Assembly: GCF_000714815.1 (NCBI RefSeq)
Contig: NZ_JMIH01000016.1
Coordinates: 434,001 to 498,000, forward strand
Source of the DNA: Anditalea andensis
GTDB lineage: Bacteria; Bacteroidota; Bacteroidia; Cytophagales; Cyclobacteriaceae
Length of the DNA stretch: 64,000 bases
Direction of reading: 5' to 3'
Shown: positions 29,667-38,073 of the stretch, in pieces
Numbering within the stretch: the stretch's first letter is position 1
How the letters are laid out: each line of letters opens with the position of its first letter
Made by a program: the position numbers and the translations under genes
Notes under the pieces: model-generated
Database searches by the model: none
Told to the model about the DNA's origin: nothing
The model's input: only the letters and a program-made list of their open reading frames with translations

Positions 29667-31928
29667 TTATAAACCTAAATGGCCCCAGATACCCTGAAAG
29701 GAATCATCTATTGTAATTTCTTTAGCATCTTCCAAATTCATTTGATCTGTACAATCCACCGCTTGGGTATAAACTGGAATGCTTGATCCTGACTTGACCC
29801 AAATGGGCATCTCTTCGAGAGGACACCCCATGTTCTTCAGCCACTTTCCGCCGCTAATGGACTCCCCTGAGAAGAAATTTGTCCATTCTCCTTCCGGTAT
29901 GTACACATCTCTTTTGTTTTCTGAATTCATGATAGGGGCTACCAAAAAGTCATCTCCAAAAAAGTATTGATCATCTATATGCCAGCAAATTTTATCTTCC
30001 GGATGGTGATAAATCAAAGCTCTCAATACAGGATAGCCTGTCTTAACAGTCTTTTGGCTTTGTTTCAGAATATAAGGTATAATAGCATATCTAAGCTTCC
30101 ACCATTTCCTCACAGTGTCAGCTATATTAGGGAAGTGATAAGGCTCACGGTTGGAGGTGCCGTGATAGCGTATATGTGATGTAAATACACCAAACTGGGT
30201 CCAGCGCAGATAAAGGTCATCAGGTATCACTGAGTTCATAAAATTTGGTACCCCATGAAAGCCCGGCACATCATGACTCCAAAATCCAAAGCCTGACAAG
30301 CCTAAATGTAAACCTCCTTTAAGAGATCCTGCCATTCCATCCCAACTGGAAGCGGCATCACCACCCCAGTGCAATGGATACCTCTGGCTGCCGGCCCATC
30401 CTGCTCTTGCCCATACGATCTTATCACCGGTTATTTCTTCGGTAATTTCAAAAGCTGCTTTTTGATAGAGGAGTGCATAGAGATTGTTCAATAATTCCGC
30501 AGGCATACCATGGTAATCTGCATCAAGGTGAATTTCTTCTCCAAAATCAGTCTTGATACAGGCTACTCCCATATCTAAAAGTTTCCTAAGTAGATCCTGA
30601 TACCACTGCACTGCATCCGGATAGGTAAAATCAATAGTCCCGGCATAATCAAGGGCGCTAAAGTTGGATCCATTTTGACTTCTCCCGGCTTTTAAAGGAC
30701 CGATAAAATTATTTTCTTTAGCTTCCTTATACTGCTCAGCCTCTGAGGCTATGTACGGCATCTGCCATAAACTAACCCGATAGCCATCAGCCTTGAGGTC
30801 TGCTATAAATTTTTCGGGGTCTGGAAATCTTTCTAAATTAAACTTCCATTCACATAACCAGTCCGTTTTGAACCACCCGGTATCCAGATGGATCACATCG
30901 CACGGAAAATCTTCTGCTCTTAACCTGTCACAGATAGACACTACCTCCTCTGCTGAAAAGTAGGACATCTTGCTCATCCAAATCCCAAAACTCCATAAAG
31001 GAGGTAAGGCCGGAAAACCCGTGAGCTGGCGATATCTATAGGTAATTTCTTCCGGATTGCCCCCACCGATGAGAAAAAGATCCAGTACAGGCTCTTCTAC
31101 CAAAATCTGGGCAGAGCGGGTGGAGTGATCTGCCAGAGAAAATTTACTGAAAGCAGAGGTATGCAAGAACAATCCATAATGCTCACTGGACATATAGAAT
31201 GGAATATTTTTATAGGTCCTATGGTTATTTACCCCTTGCCCATCCTGATTTTTTAATAATAAGGTTTGACCGGAAAGATCCATTTTCAAAAACCTTTCAC
31301 CGGTACCGACAAATTTTTCATCCGGTTTGGCATAAAAAGAAACGGTAACACGATCAGGTTTTCCTTGATTTTCAACGAATGCCATTCCTATTGCCTCTTT
31401 TCTGGCCGGAAAAAACTGATCGTAAGCATTAATTTTTACAGGATTTTTACCATTAGGAAAAAAAGTTGCTTCTAAAGCTTCATCCGGCGGGGGAAGTAAG
31501 GAACTCCAATAATTTATTTCGGGATCCTGAAAATTAAATATAGCTCTCACTATATGTTTTTCATCTTTTACTATCCATTCCCTCCTGTTTTTTTCAAAAT
31601 ACAGACGCTGTAATTCCGTACCCGGAGCCAGATCCAGCATAGCAGAATCTTGCTGGATTTCAGCATCTATTTCCACACTTACTCTTAGAATGTTATCGCC
31701 GTATGCGGAGAGTTTGAGTAAATATGATTTAGGAGATATTGATGTATCCAGAGAAATTTCTTTTGATTGCTTTTGTGCATGAAAAGGAACAGTTAAAACT
31801 ATTTCTTTTCCACGAATTTCAATACCACTTGGGCGCTGGGCAACCCATAGCCTTTCTTTAAATTTTTCTTCCGGCAATTCGGAATCAAAATCAAGAAAAT
31901 CAAAAAGTTGATAGTTGGTTTTTTTCAC
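29667..31928 (-). CDS. GH31 alpha-xylosidase/alpha-glucosidase-like enzyme
   Basis: A 753-residue GH31 enzyme. The nucleophile is Asp461 in IKTDFGEEIH and the acid/base Asp524 in LHWGGDAASSW. PPLWSFGIWMSKMSYFS and FGFWSHDVPGF are further family signatures. The KTDFGE form is that of YicI-type alpha-xylosidases. The start MKKTNYQLFDFLDFD has no signal peptide, so it is predicted to work in the cytoplasm, unlike most glycosidases of this island. It lies 10 bases after the exported beta-helix gene. It may cleave an oligosaccharide brought in by the SSS symporter of the same unit. Other alpha-glycoside specificities (glucose, galactose) remain possible. Confidence 0.88.
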   Translation of the reverse strand: MKKTNYQLFDFLDFDSELPEEKFKERLWVAQRPSGIEIRGKEIVLTVPFHAQKQSKEISLDTSISPKSYLLKLSAYGDNILRVSVEIDAEIQQDSAMLDLAPGTELQRLYFEKNRREWIVKDEKHIVRAIFNFQDPEINYWSSLLPPPDEALEATFFPNGKNPVKINAYDQFFPARKEAIGMAFVENQGKPDRVTVSFYAKPDEKFVGTGERFLKMDLSGQTLLLKNQDGQGVNNHRTYKNIPFYMSSEHYGLFLHTSAFSKFSLADHSTRSAQILVEEPVLDLFLIGGGNPEEITYRYRQLTGFPALPPLWSFGIWMSKMSYFSAEEVVSICDRLRAEDFPCDVIHLDTGWFKTDWLCEWKFNLERFPDPEKFIADLKADGYRVSLWQMPYIASEAEQYKEAKENNFIGPLKAGRSQNGSNFSALDYAGTIDFTYPDAVQWYQDLLRKLLDMGVACIKTDFGEEIHLDADYHGMPAELLNNLYALLYQKAAFEITEEITGDKIVWARAGWAGSQRYPLHWGGDAASSWDGMAGSLKGGLHLGLSGFGFWSHDVPGFHGVPNFMNSVIPDDLYLRWTQFGVFTSHIRYHGTSNREPYHFPNIADTVRKWWKLRYAIIPYILKQSQKTVKTGYPVLRALIYHHPEDKICWHIDDQYFFGDDFLVAPIMNSENKRDVYIPEGEWTNFFSGESISGGKWLKNMGCPLEEMPIWVKSGSSIPVYTQAVDCTDQMNLEDAKEITIDDSFQGIWGHLGL

Positions 31929-31938
31929 GGGTATTGAA

Positions 31939-33825
31939 TTATTTATTTAAAATATGCTGGTATTCAGATTTGATCCCCGCCTTTTCTTTAATTTCTTCAG
32001 AAACCTGGGGGCCATTATTATCCCATTCATTTCCGGGTCCCGGAGTATTGGAAAAGAATTTATCCCTTTCTGTCCAATTATTTATAGCTCTTATATAAGA
32101 TGATGCTTCATCAAAATATATATACTGGTGATGGTGTGGCATATGGGCATAAGGTGCATCCATTAAGTCAAAAATGACGTTTTCGCTGATTTCCATATTG
32201 GGCTGGGCAGAAAGTGTATATATCCCCCCTACGTCGTACATCTGTTTGGCAAAGCGATGGATTTTGTTCGCATGTACCCTGTTATTTTTGGACGCACCAA
32301 TGGTTTTTGTCCATCCCCATCCTACACTTATTCCGGAATAATTTAAATCCCTGATCTCGTTATGTTCAATGTTTATATCATGGGCAAATCCCACTGCAAT
32401 ACCTACACAACCCCAGTCCTCATTAGTAGCATCCGTTATCAGATTATTCGCTATATATATATGATGAACCAATTCCCGCGGGTCTTTAGGATCATAAGGA
32501 AGGTGTGCTTCAAAATCAGGCCCACCAAAGAAACCGGCCTGTATACCTGTACCTCCTATATCCTCGAAAACATTTCCTATTATTCCGGTATTATTTACAC
32601 CGCTGACCAGATCCAATCCGGTAGCCCCCATGTGTCTAAAACCACATAATTCAAATGAGATATTATGGGCATTATTCACAATGACTCCTCCTGGTTGTCT
32701 TCCTATCCAAGCCTGGTTTTCTAATTTGGCTTTATCGGGAGTGCCAGGTTCTTTAAGCTTATAAGCTTCCAAAATGTACCACCCAGCTTGTAAGGGTACA
32801 TGACCGAATTGGGAAGGCCGTAACCAGGTAGCATGTTGAAAATTAATACCCTCAAACCCAAAATGTTTTACCGGGTTTTCCAGGTTTCCTTCTATTTGTA
32901 CTATGGTTTCCAAAAAAGGTAAAACCACTTCTGCTGCATTCATATTTTCACCCGGCTTTGGCCAATAATAAAGCTTCCCAGACTTTTTATCAGCAAACCA
33001 CTGCCCCGGTTGGCTCAGAAGTTCGGCAGATCCCGTGAAAAAGAAGGCTGAATTACCTTGGTACTCATTGTCCTTATCAATAAAAGGGGCAGGCCATGGA
33101 TGTTCAAATTCAATCAGACTTTCCGGCTGATGAAAAGTCAGCTTAGTTTTTTCACCTTGTTTTTCCAATGATTTAACTCTTAGGTTAGCTATTGCCCACC
33201 ATTGGTGGATAACAAATTCTAATTGATCCAGATCGTTGAAATCCTGTTTAGGGGTAGGAATCCACATTTCCTGATTTTCTACATCTAAAGAAAGGATACG
33301 GTCCAGCTCCCTATCATATAGATTGGTAGCCCTGACAGCTTTCCGGCCGTCCACCCACATTTGACGGAAATCAAGCCAATTGCCACCTATAAAAGGTATA
33401 TCAGCTACCCAAAGATTACCTCTGGCAGCTCTGGGCAGGCCTTTAATGGATTGGTTGCTTTTTTTCCAGCCCTTTACCCTGACACCCCCTGAAAATATCG
33501 GACTGGCACCTTCTGCCGCTTTGATAATGGTAGGACTATCTGCCGTCCCTGAATCTTCGGGTCGGACCAATAAAGGTTCAGCAAATTGGTAAGTACCATT
33601 CTGTATCAATATTTGAACACCCCCTTCGACAGAGAGATCTCCAAGTCTTCTCATTTCTCTGGCTTTTCTTAAAGCCATATGTACTGTGGCTACTGGATTT
33701 GCCTGTGATCCCTTATTACTGTCATTACCACTTGGACTTACCCAAATATCTGCGGCCTGAGCTATGGAGGTTACAAAACAAGCCAATAAGAAGGCTGTAA
33801 TTTTTATTGGATTAGTAATATTCAT
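31939..33825 (-). CDS. Right-handed parallel beta-helix enzyme, GH141-like, secreted
   Basis: A 628-residue protein with a signal peptide ending in AQA (about residue 24). ADIWVSPSGNDSNKGSQANP starts the beta-helix, as in GH141/GH120-type enzymes. An inserted beta-sandwich (about 120-300: RQMWVDGRKAVRATN, GKLYYWPKPGENMNAAEVV) resembles the insertion domain of GH141. Coils then repeat as NNAHNISFELCGF, NNTGIIGNVFEDIGGTG, IANNLITDATNED and HDINIEHNEIRDLNYSG. A known GH141 enzyme is an alpha-L-fucosidase acting on rhamnogalacturonan II, but family members differ and polysaccharide lyases share the fold. It is the first gene of the unit that runs to the SSS symporter, with a candidate operator 80 bases upstream. 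Confidence 0.7.
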   Translation of the reverse strand: MNITNPIKITAFLLACFVTSIAQAADIWVSPSGNDSNKGSQANPVATVHMALRKAREMRRLGDLSVEGGVQILIQNGTYQFAEPLLVRPEDSGTADSPTIIKAAEGASPIFSGGVRVKGWKKSNQSIKGLPRAARGNLWVADIPFIGGNWLDFRQMWVDGRKAVRATNLYDRELDRILSLDVENQEMWIPTPKQDFNDLDQLEFVIHQWWAIANLRVKSLEKQGEKTKLTFHQPESLIEFEHPWPAPFIDKDNEYQGNSAFFFTGSAELLSQPGQWFADKKSGKLYYWPKPGENMNAAEVVLPFLETIVQIEGNLENPVKHFGFEGINFQHATWLRPSQFGHVPLQAGWYILEAYKLKEPGTPDKAKLENQAWIGRQPGGVIVNNAHNISFELCGFRHMGATGLDLVSGVNNTGIIGNVFEDIGGTGIQAGFFGGPDFEAHLPYDPKDPRELVHHIYIANNLITDATNEDWGCVGIAVGFAHDINIEHNEIRDLNYSGISVGWGWTKTIGASKNNRVHANKIHRFAKQMYDVGGIYTLSAQPNMEISENVIFDLMDAPYAHMPHHHQYIYFDEASSYIRAINNWTERDKFFSNTPGPGNEWDNNGPQVSEEIKEKAGIKSEYQHILNK

Positions 33826-33904
33826 AAATAATTTAATAGTATAAAAATCAGCCTGGACTGAAGGTATTATTAATCAATTATAAGAAAGGAAAGCATAAAG
33901 GCCA

Positions 33905-33920
33905 TCCTGCACTTACAGGA
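33905..33920 (-). promoter_or_regulatory. Candidate regulon operator upstream of the beta-helix unit
   Basis: In gene direction the site is TCCTGTAAGTGCAGGA, 80 bases before the beta-helix start. It contains AAGTGCAGGA and has inverted ends (TCCTG...CAGGA). Confidence 0.5.
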
Positions 33921-34067
33921 TAGCACTATGTTTAGCTATACTACTTTCATTAATAATTAAAACCCTGGGTTTTGAGTTAAATTGGGATTAGAATATTTCA
34001 AAACAAATAATTGCTCATATTAAAGTAATAAAATAACAGCTGGGTATATTCTTTTATCGATCAATTC

Positions 34068-34101
34068 AAAGTACAGGATAATTTTTCGGGAAAGTACAGG
34101 A
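34068..34101 (+). promoter_or_regulatory. Two direct copies of the regulon operator upstream of the TIM-barrel/GH2 unit
   Basis: AAAGTACAGGATA occurs at 34068 and again at 34091, spaced 23 bases, about two helical turns. Both point toward the gene that starts at 34296. Direct repeats at this spacing fit an activator that binds as a tandem dimer, such as AraC-type proteins or hybrid two-component regulators. Confidence 0.6.
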
Positions 34102-34295
34102 TAGGCCATCCCATCATATTATATATCTTGGAAATAATTCTTAATGCTTAATCTGTAATAGAAAATCGTCACTGTAATAATCATATTAATTCCGGGCTCT
34201 TGAAATATCCCTAAAAAGGTGATTTAGCACTGTGTCTATAGTTAATTGGGAATACCCTAATCTAAACCTAGCTGATTTAATCAGCAAATCTTGAT

Positions 34296-35258
34296 ATGAA
34301 GCACAACCAAAATATTGATCCCGATACCAATAAAAGAAGATCATTTTTAAAATCACTTTTAGTCTTCGGCAGTGGCATATTTATAGGCCCTTCCCTGATA
34401 TCCTGCCTTCCGGCTAAAGCTAAAGTGACGGGATTATTGGATAAAAGATATAAAATTGCAGTCTGTGACTGGATGATTTTAAAAAGACAAAAGCTTAGCG
34501 CTTTTGCATTAGCACAGGAAATCAATGCTGACGGTATCCAGCTTGACATGGGAGGCCTTGGCAATAGGGATACCTTTGACAGTAAGTTAGGCGATCCTGA
34601 AGTAAGGAAGCAATTTTTAGCAGAATCACAAAATAGAGGGGTGGAAATCAGTTCCATTGCCATGTCGGGATTTTACGCACAATCATTTGCTGAAAGGGAT
34701 ACGGTGGACAGAATGGTTCAGGACACTTTGGACACTATGGCCGGAATGGGGATAAAAATCGCTTATCTTCCACTGGGTGTAGAGGGTGACTTGGTGAAAA
34801 GACCCGAAATCAGACCTGCCGTCGTAGAAAGGCTAAAAAAAGCTGGGGACAAAGCCTATCAGCAAGGAGCAGTGATAGCAGTAGAAACGGCTTTGGATGC
34901 CAAAGATGAAGTGCAACTGCTAAAGGATATAGACTCAAAAGGCATCCAAATTTCATTCAATTTCGCCAATGCCATTAAAAATGTAAAGGATATTCCCACA
35001 GAGCTGCGAACGTTGGGTAAAGACCGGATTGCTCAAATTCATGCTTCAGATACCGATGGGGTCTGGATCGAAAACAATATAAAAATCAACATGCCAAAAA
35101 TAAAGCAGACGCTGGATGAGATGGGATGGCAAGGCTGGTTGATCATAGAACGTTCAAGAGATGTAAATGATGTGCGGAATGTAAAAGGGAATTTTGGTGC
35201 TAATGTCGCCTACCTGAAATCCGTTTTTCAATCTGCAGGTTCCTTAACCAAAATATGA
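34296..35258 (+). CDS. Exported sugar isomerase/epimerase-like TIM-barrel protein (Tat signal)
   Basis: A 320-residue protein with a twin-arginine-type leader (NKRRSFLKSLLVFGSG) followed by SLISC, which could also serve as a lipobox. The body is a xylose-isomerase-like TIM barrel: EINADGIQLDMGGLG, GVEISSIAMSGFYAQSF, AVIAVETALDAKDE, IQISFNFANAIKN, QIHASDTDGVWIEN and GWLIIERSRD, with Glu/Asp/His residues at strand ends as possible metal ligands. Exported members of this family sit in glycan loci and are linked to 3-keto-glycoside processing or epimerisation. It is the first gene of a unit with a 914-residue glycosidase-like gene (20 bases on) and two GH2 genes. Its reaction is not known. Confidence 0.75.
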   Translation: MKHNQNIDPDTNKRRSFLKSLLVFGSGIFIGPSLISCLPAKAKVTGLLDKRYKIAVCDWMILKRQKLSAFALAQEINADGIQLDMGGLGNRDTFDSKLGDPEVRKQFLAESQNRGVEISSIAMSGFYAQSFAERDTVDRMVQDTLDTMAGMGIKIAYLPLGVEGDLVKRPEIRPAVVERLKKAGDKAYQQGAVIAVETALDAKDEVQLLKDIDSKGIQISFNFANAIKNVKDIPTELRTLGKDRIAQIHASDTDGVWIENNIKINMPKIKQTLDEMGWQGWLIIERSRDVNDVRNVKGNFGANVAYLKSVFQSAGSLTKI

Positions 35259-35278
35259 TTAATTAATCAACCCAAGAC

Positions 35279-38023
35279 ATGAAAGCTCATTCCCTAATTG
35301 CAATCCTATTTTCTATACTCCTTTATTCCTGTGCCCAGCAGGAAAGTATCACTGTAGTAACTACGGGAAACGCATCCGCCCGCACCTTATTCGGAACCGA
35401 TAGACTGGTGAAGGAGCTGGAAGATCAGGGATACCAAGTGAACAGAAAAATAATTCAGGAATGGGAAGCTGACGATAAGTCTATCCTCATAGGAGAAAAA
35501 GATGATCCTATACTTATGGATTGGATCAATAATTCGAATTACTCCCAAGCACTTTCTTCTGAACCTTCCAAAGAGGGTTTTCAAATAAGCTCAACCGATC
35601 AAACCATCGTAATATTGGGAAGTGATGCTTCAGGATCTCTTTATGGTGCTCTAGAAGTAGGCGATAGATTAAGGCAACATGGTAGTTTAGATTTTAATCT
35701 GAATTTGGTAGACCAGCCCGAAATGGTACTACGGGGCACCGCCATAGGAATGCAAAAGACTACTTATTTGCCCGGAAGAGGTGTCTATGAATATCCTTAT
35801 ACACCGGAAAATTTCCAATGGTTCTATGACAAAAATTTATGGATTGACTACCTGGATATGCTGGTAGAAAACCGTATGAATTCTCTATACCTATGGAATG
35901 GGCACCCTTTTGCATCTTTGGTAAAATTGGAAGATTACCCGTATGCAATGGAAGTGTCTGAAGAAGATTTTGAAAAGAATCAAGAAATGTTTCATTTTCT
36001 TACAGAAGAAGCAGAAAAAAGAGGGATTTGGGTTATCCAAATGTTTTATAATATTATCGTTTCCAAACCATTTGCAGACCATCACAATATTAAAAGCCAG
36101 GACAGAAGCAGACCTATCACTCCCCTACTGGCAGATTATACGCAGAAGTCAATAGCTGCTTTTATAGAAAAATATCCAAATGTAGGACTTTTGGTTGCTT
36201 TGGGGGAAGCTATGCAAGGTGAAGAGAATGATATAAAATGGTTTACAGAAACCATTATACCCGGTGTCAAGGATGGATTAAAAGCTTTGGGCAGAACCGA
36301 TGAACCTCCCATTATCCTGCGTGCTCATGATACAAATGCGCCGTTGGTCATGGAGAAGGCCCTGCCATTATATAATAACTTATATACTACTCATAAATAT
36401 AACGGGGAATCCTTAACCACCTACGAGCCCCGCGGGCCATGGTCCCAGATCCATAGAGATCTCAGTTCCAAAGGAAACATCCATATTTCCAATGTTCATA
36501 TTTTGGCAAATCTGGAACCCTTCCGATATGGGTCTCCTGACTTCATTCAGAAAAGTGTATTAGCCATGCACGAAGTTCATGGTGCAAATGCCTTACACCT
36601 ATATCCCCAAGCTTCCTATTGGGACTGGCCATATACGGCTGACAATACGAATGAGAGACTTCTACAGATTGATAGAGATTGGATCTGGTACAAAGCCTGG
36701 GCAAGGTATGCTTGGAAAAGCCAACGCGACAGAAATGAAGAAATAACATATTGGAGCAATAAGCTCTCTGAGGTATATGACGCAGGCGACGCAGGTCACC
36801 ACATACTGGACGCCTATGAGGAAACTGGGGAAATCGCTCCCAAGCTTCTGAGAAGGTTTGGCATTACCGAAGGCAACAGACAAACCTTGCTTTTAGGAAT
36901 GTTTGGAAGTCAATTGGTCAATCCCTATAAATGGAGAGTTTATCCAGGCTTTTATGAATCATGTGGACCTGTGGGGGAAATCTTGATTGAATATGTCAAA
37001 AAAGAGTGGAACAATGAACCCCATGAAGGAGAAACGCCTACCCAAATTATTGATGAAGTGGTGGCTCACGGAAGAAAGGCAGTAGAGGCGATAGATCAAG
37101 CTGCTGATAAAGTAAATGCAAATCAGGAGGAATTTGAAAGACTTAAAAACGATGTATATTGTTATAACGCCTTCGCAAATTTCTTTTCAGAAAAAGTAAA
37201 AGCATCCCATATGGTTTTAAGGCACCAGTATTCAGGAGATCTGGAAGATCTTGAAAAAGCTATACCCCATCTGGAAAAGAGTGTGGACCATTATAAGCAA
37301 CTGGTGGACCTGACCAAAGACACCTACTTATATGCTAATAGTATGCAGACCGCACAGCGTCGTATTCCTATAGGAGGAGATGACGGAAAGCATTCCACAT
37401 GGATTGAAATGCTGCCCCATTACGAAAAGGAATTAATGAAATTCAAAAGAAATGTGGATCTGCTTAAATCATCTGAAGATGGGAAAATAGAAAGGGCAGA
37501 TGTTTCTGCCTGGACTACGACTAAGGTAGAATGGTTGGATAATATTTCCCACAGTTCATTTGTTTTAAAAGAGGGCCAAAAAGTATATACTGATGAGTCC
37601 GGTAGAATTGAGCAGATCGCAGAAGAGATCAAAGGCTTAAATGCTGTTTTACTTTCATCCGAAAAACAAAAATCGGAAGGAACAACTTTGAAGTTTGCCA
37701 ATCAAACTCCCGTTAAATTGGTAGTTGGGTATTTCAATTCAGATCAAAAAGAATTTTCCAGGGCTCCTGATCTTGAGACAAATGCTGCAGGAAATCTAAG
37801 GGGAGAATCTGAAATAAAATTGGCCAATGCCATGAAAATTGAAGGTATGCCCCGCGTTAATATCCATACCTATTCCTTTGAACCCGGAAATAATGAGCTG
37901 ATACTGGGGAAAGGTAAAGTGATGATTTTAGGCTTTATCGATGGCACCCAATCTATAGAATACAGAGATGCCGGTATCATTGGCAAGGATGAAAAAGAAG
38001 CAATCGATTGGTTGTTCTATTGA
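35279..38023 (+). CDS. Large glycosidase-like lipoprotein, GH67/GH20-related N-terminal fold
   Basis: A 914-residue lipoprotein (ILLYSCAQQ). The N-terminal 130 residues, with ILIGEKDDP, EGFQISSTDQTIVILGSD and GSLYGALEVGDRLR, look like the alpha/beta cap domain that precedes the barrel in GH20, GH67 and related families. A TIM-barrel region (about 150-460) follows with YLDMLVENRMNSLYLWNGH, GLLVALGEAMQGEEND and ANALHLYPQASYWDWPY. A long helical domain (about 480-730) and a C-terminal beta domain end the protein. Alpha-glucuronidase-like activity is one guess, but I cannot place it in a numbered family. The Glu residues in GEAMQGEE are candidates for catalysis. It lies between the exported TIM-barrel gene and a GH2 gene (50 bases on). 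Confidence 0.55.
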   Translation: MKAHSLIAILFSILLYSCAQQESITVVTTGNASARTLFGTDRLVKELEDQGYQVNRKIIQEWEADDKSILIGEKDDPILMDWINNSNYSQALSSEPSKEGFQISSTDQTIVILGSDASGSLYGALEVGDRLRQHGSLDFNLNLVDQPEMVLRGTAIGMQKTTYLPGRGVYEYPYTPENFQWFYDKNLWIDYLDMLVENRMNSLYLWNGHPFASLVKLEDYPYAMEVSEEDFEKNQEMFHFLTEEAEKRGIWVIQMFYNIIVSKPFADHHNIKSQDRSRPITPLLADYTQKSIAAFIEKYPNVGLLVALGEAMQGEENDIKWFTETIIPGVKDGLKALGRTDEPPIILRAHDTNAPLVMEKALPLYNNLYTTHKYNGESLTTYEPRGPWSQIHRDLSSKGNIHISNVHILANLEPFRYGSPDFIQKSVLAMHEVHGANALHLYPQASYWDWPYTADNTNERLLQIDRDWIWYKAWARYAWKSQRDRNEEITYWSNKLSEVYDAGDAGHHILDAYEETGEIAPKLLRRFGITEGNRQTLLLGMFGSQLVNPYKWRVYPGFYESCGPVGEILIEYVKKEWNNEPHEGETPTQIIDEVVAHGRKAVEAIDQAADKVNANQEEFERLKNDVYCYNAFANFFSEKVKASHMVLRHQYSGDLEDLEKAIPHLEKSVDHYKQLVDLTKDTYLYANSMQTAQRRIPIGGDDGKHSTWIEMLPHYEKELMKFKRNVDLLKSSEDGKIERADVSAWTTTKVEWLDNISHSSFVLKEGQKVYTDESGRIEQIAEEIKGLNAVLLSSEKQKSEGTTLKFANQTPVKLVVGYFNSDQKEFSRAPDLETNAAGNLRGESEIKLANAMKIEGMPRVNIHTYSFEPGNNELILGKGKVMILGFIDGTQSIEYRDAGIIGKDEKEAIDWLFY

Positions 38024-38073
38024 TCAATATCTCCGAAAGAATTAAATAAAAGACCCAAAGTAGATTAACAAAA

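Larger units (their letters stand above)
33826..34295. promoter_or_regulatory. Divergent promoter region between beta-helix and TIM-barrel genes
   Basis: This 470-base AT-rich gap has no credible gene. It contains three copies of the island motif: one oriented to the leftward beta-helix gene (33905-33920) and two, 23 bases apart, oriented to the rightward TIM-barrel gene (34068-34078, 34090-34101). No confident promoter box could be assigned. Confidence 0.65.
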
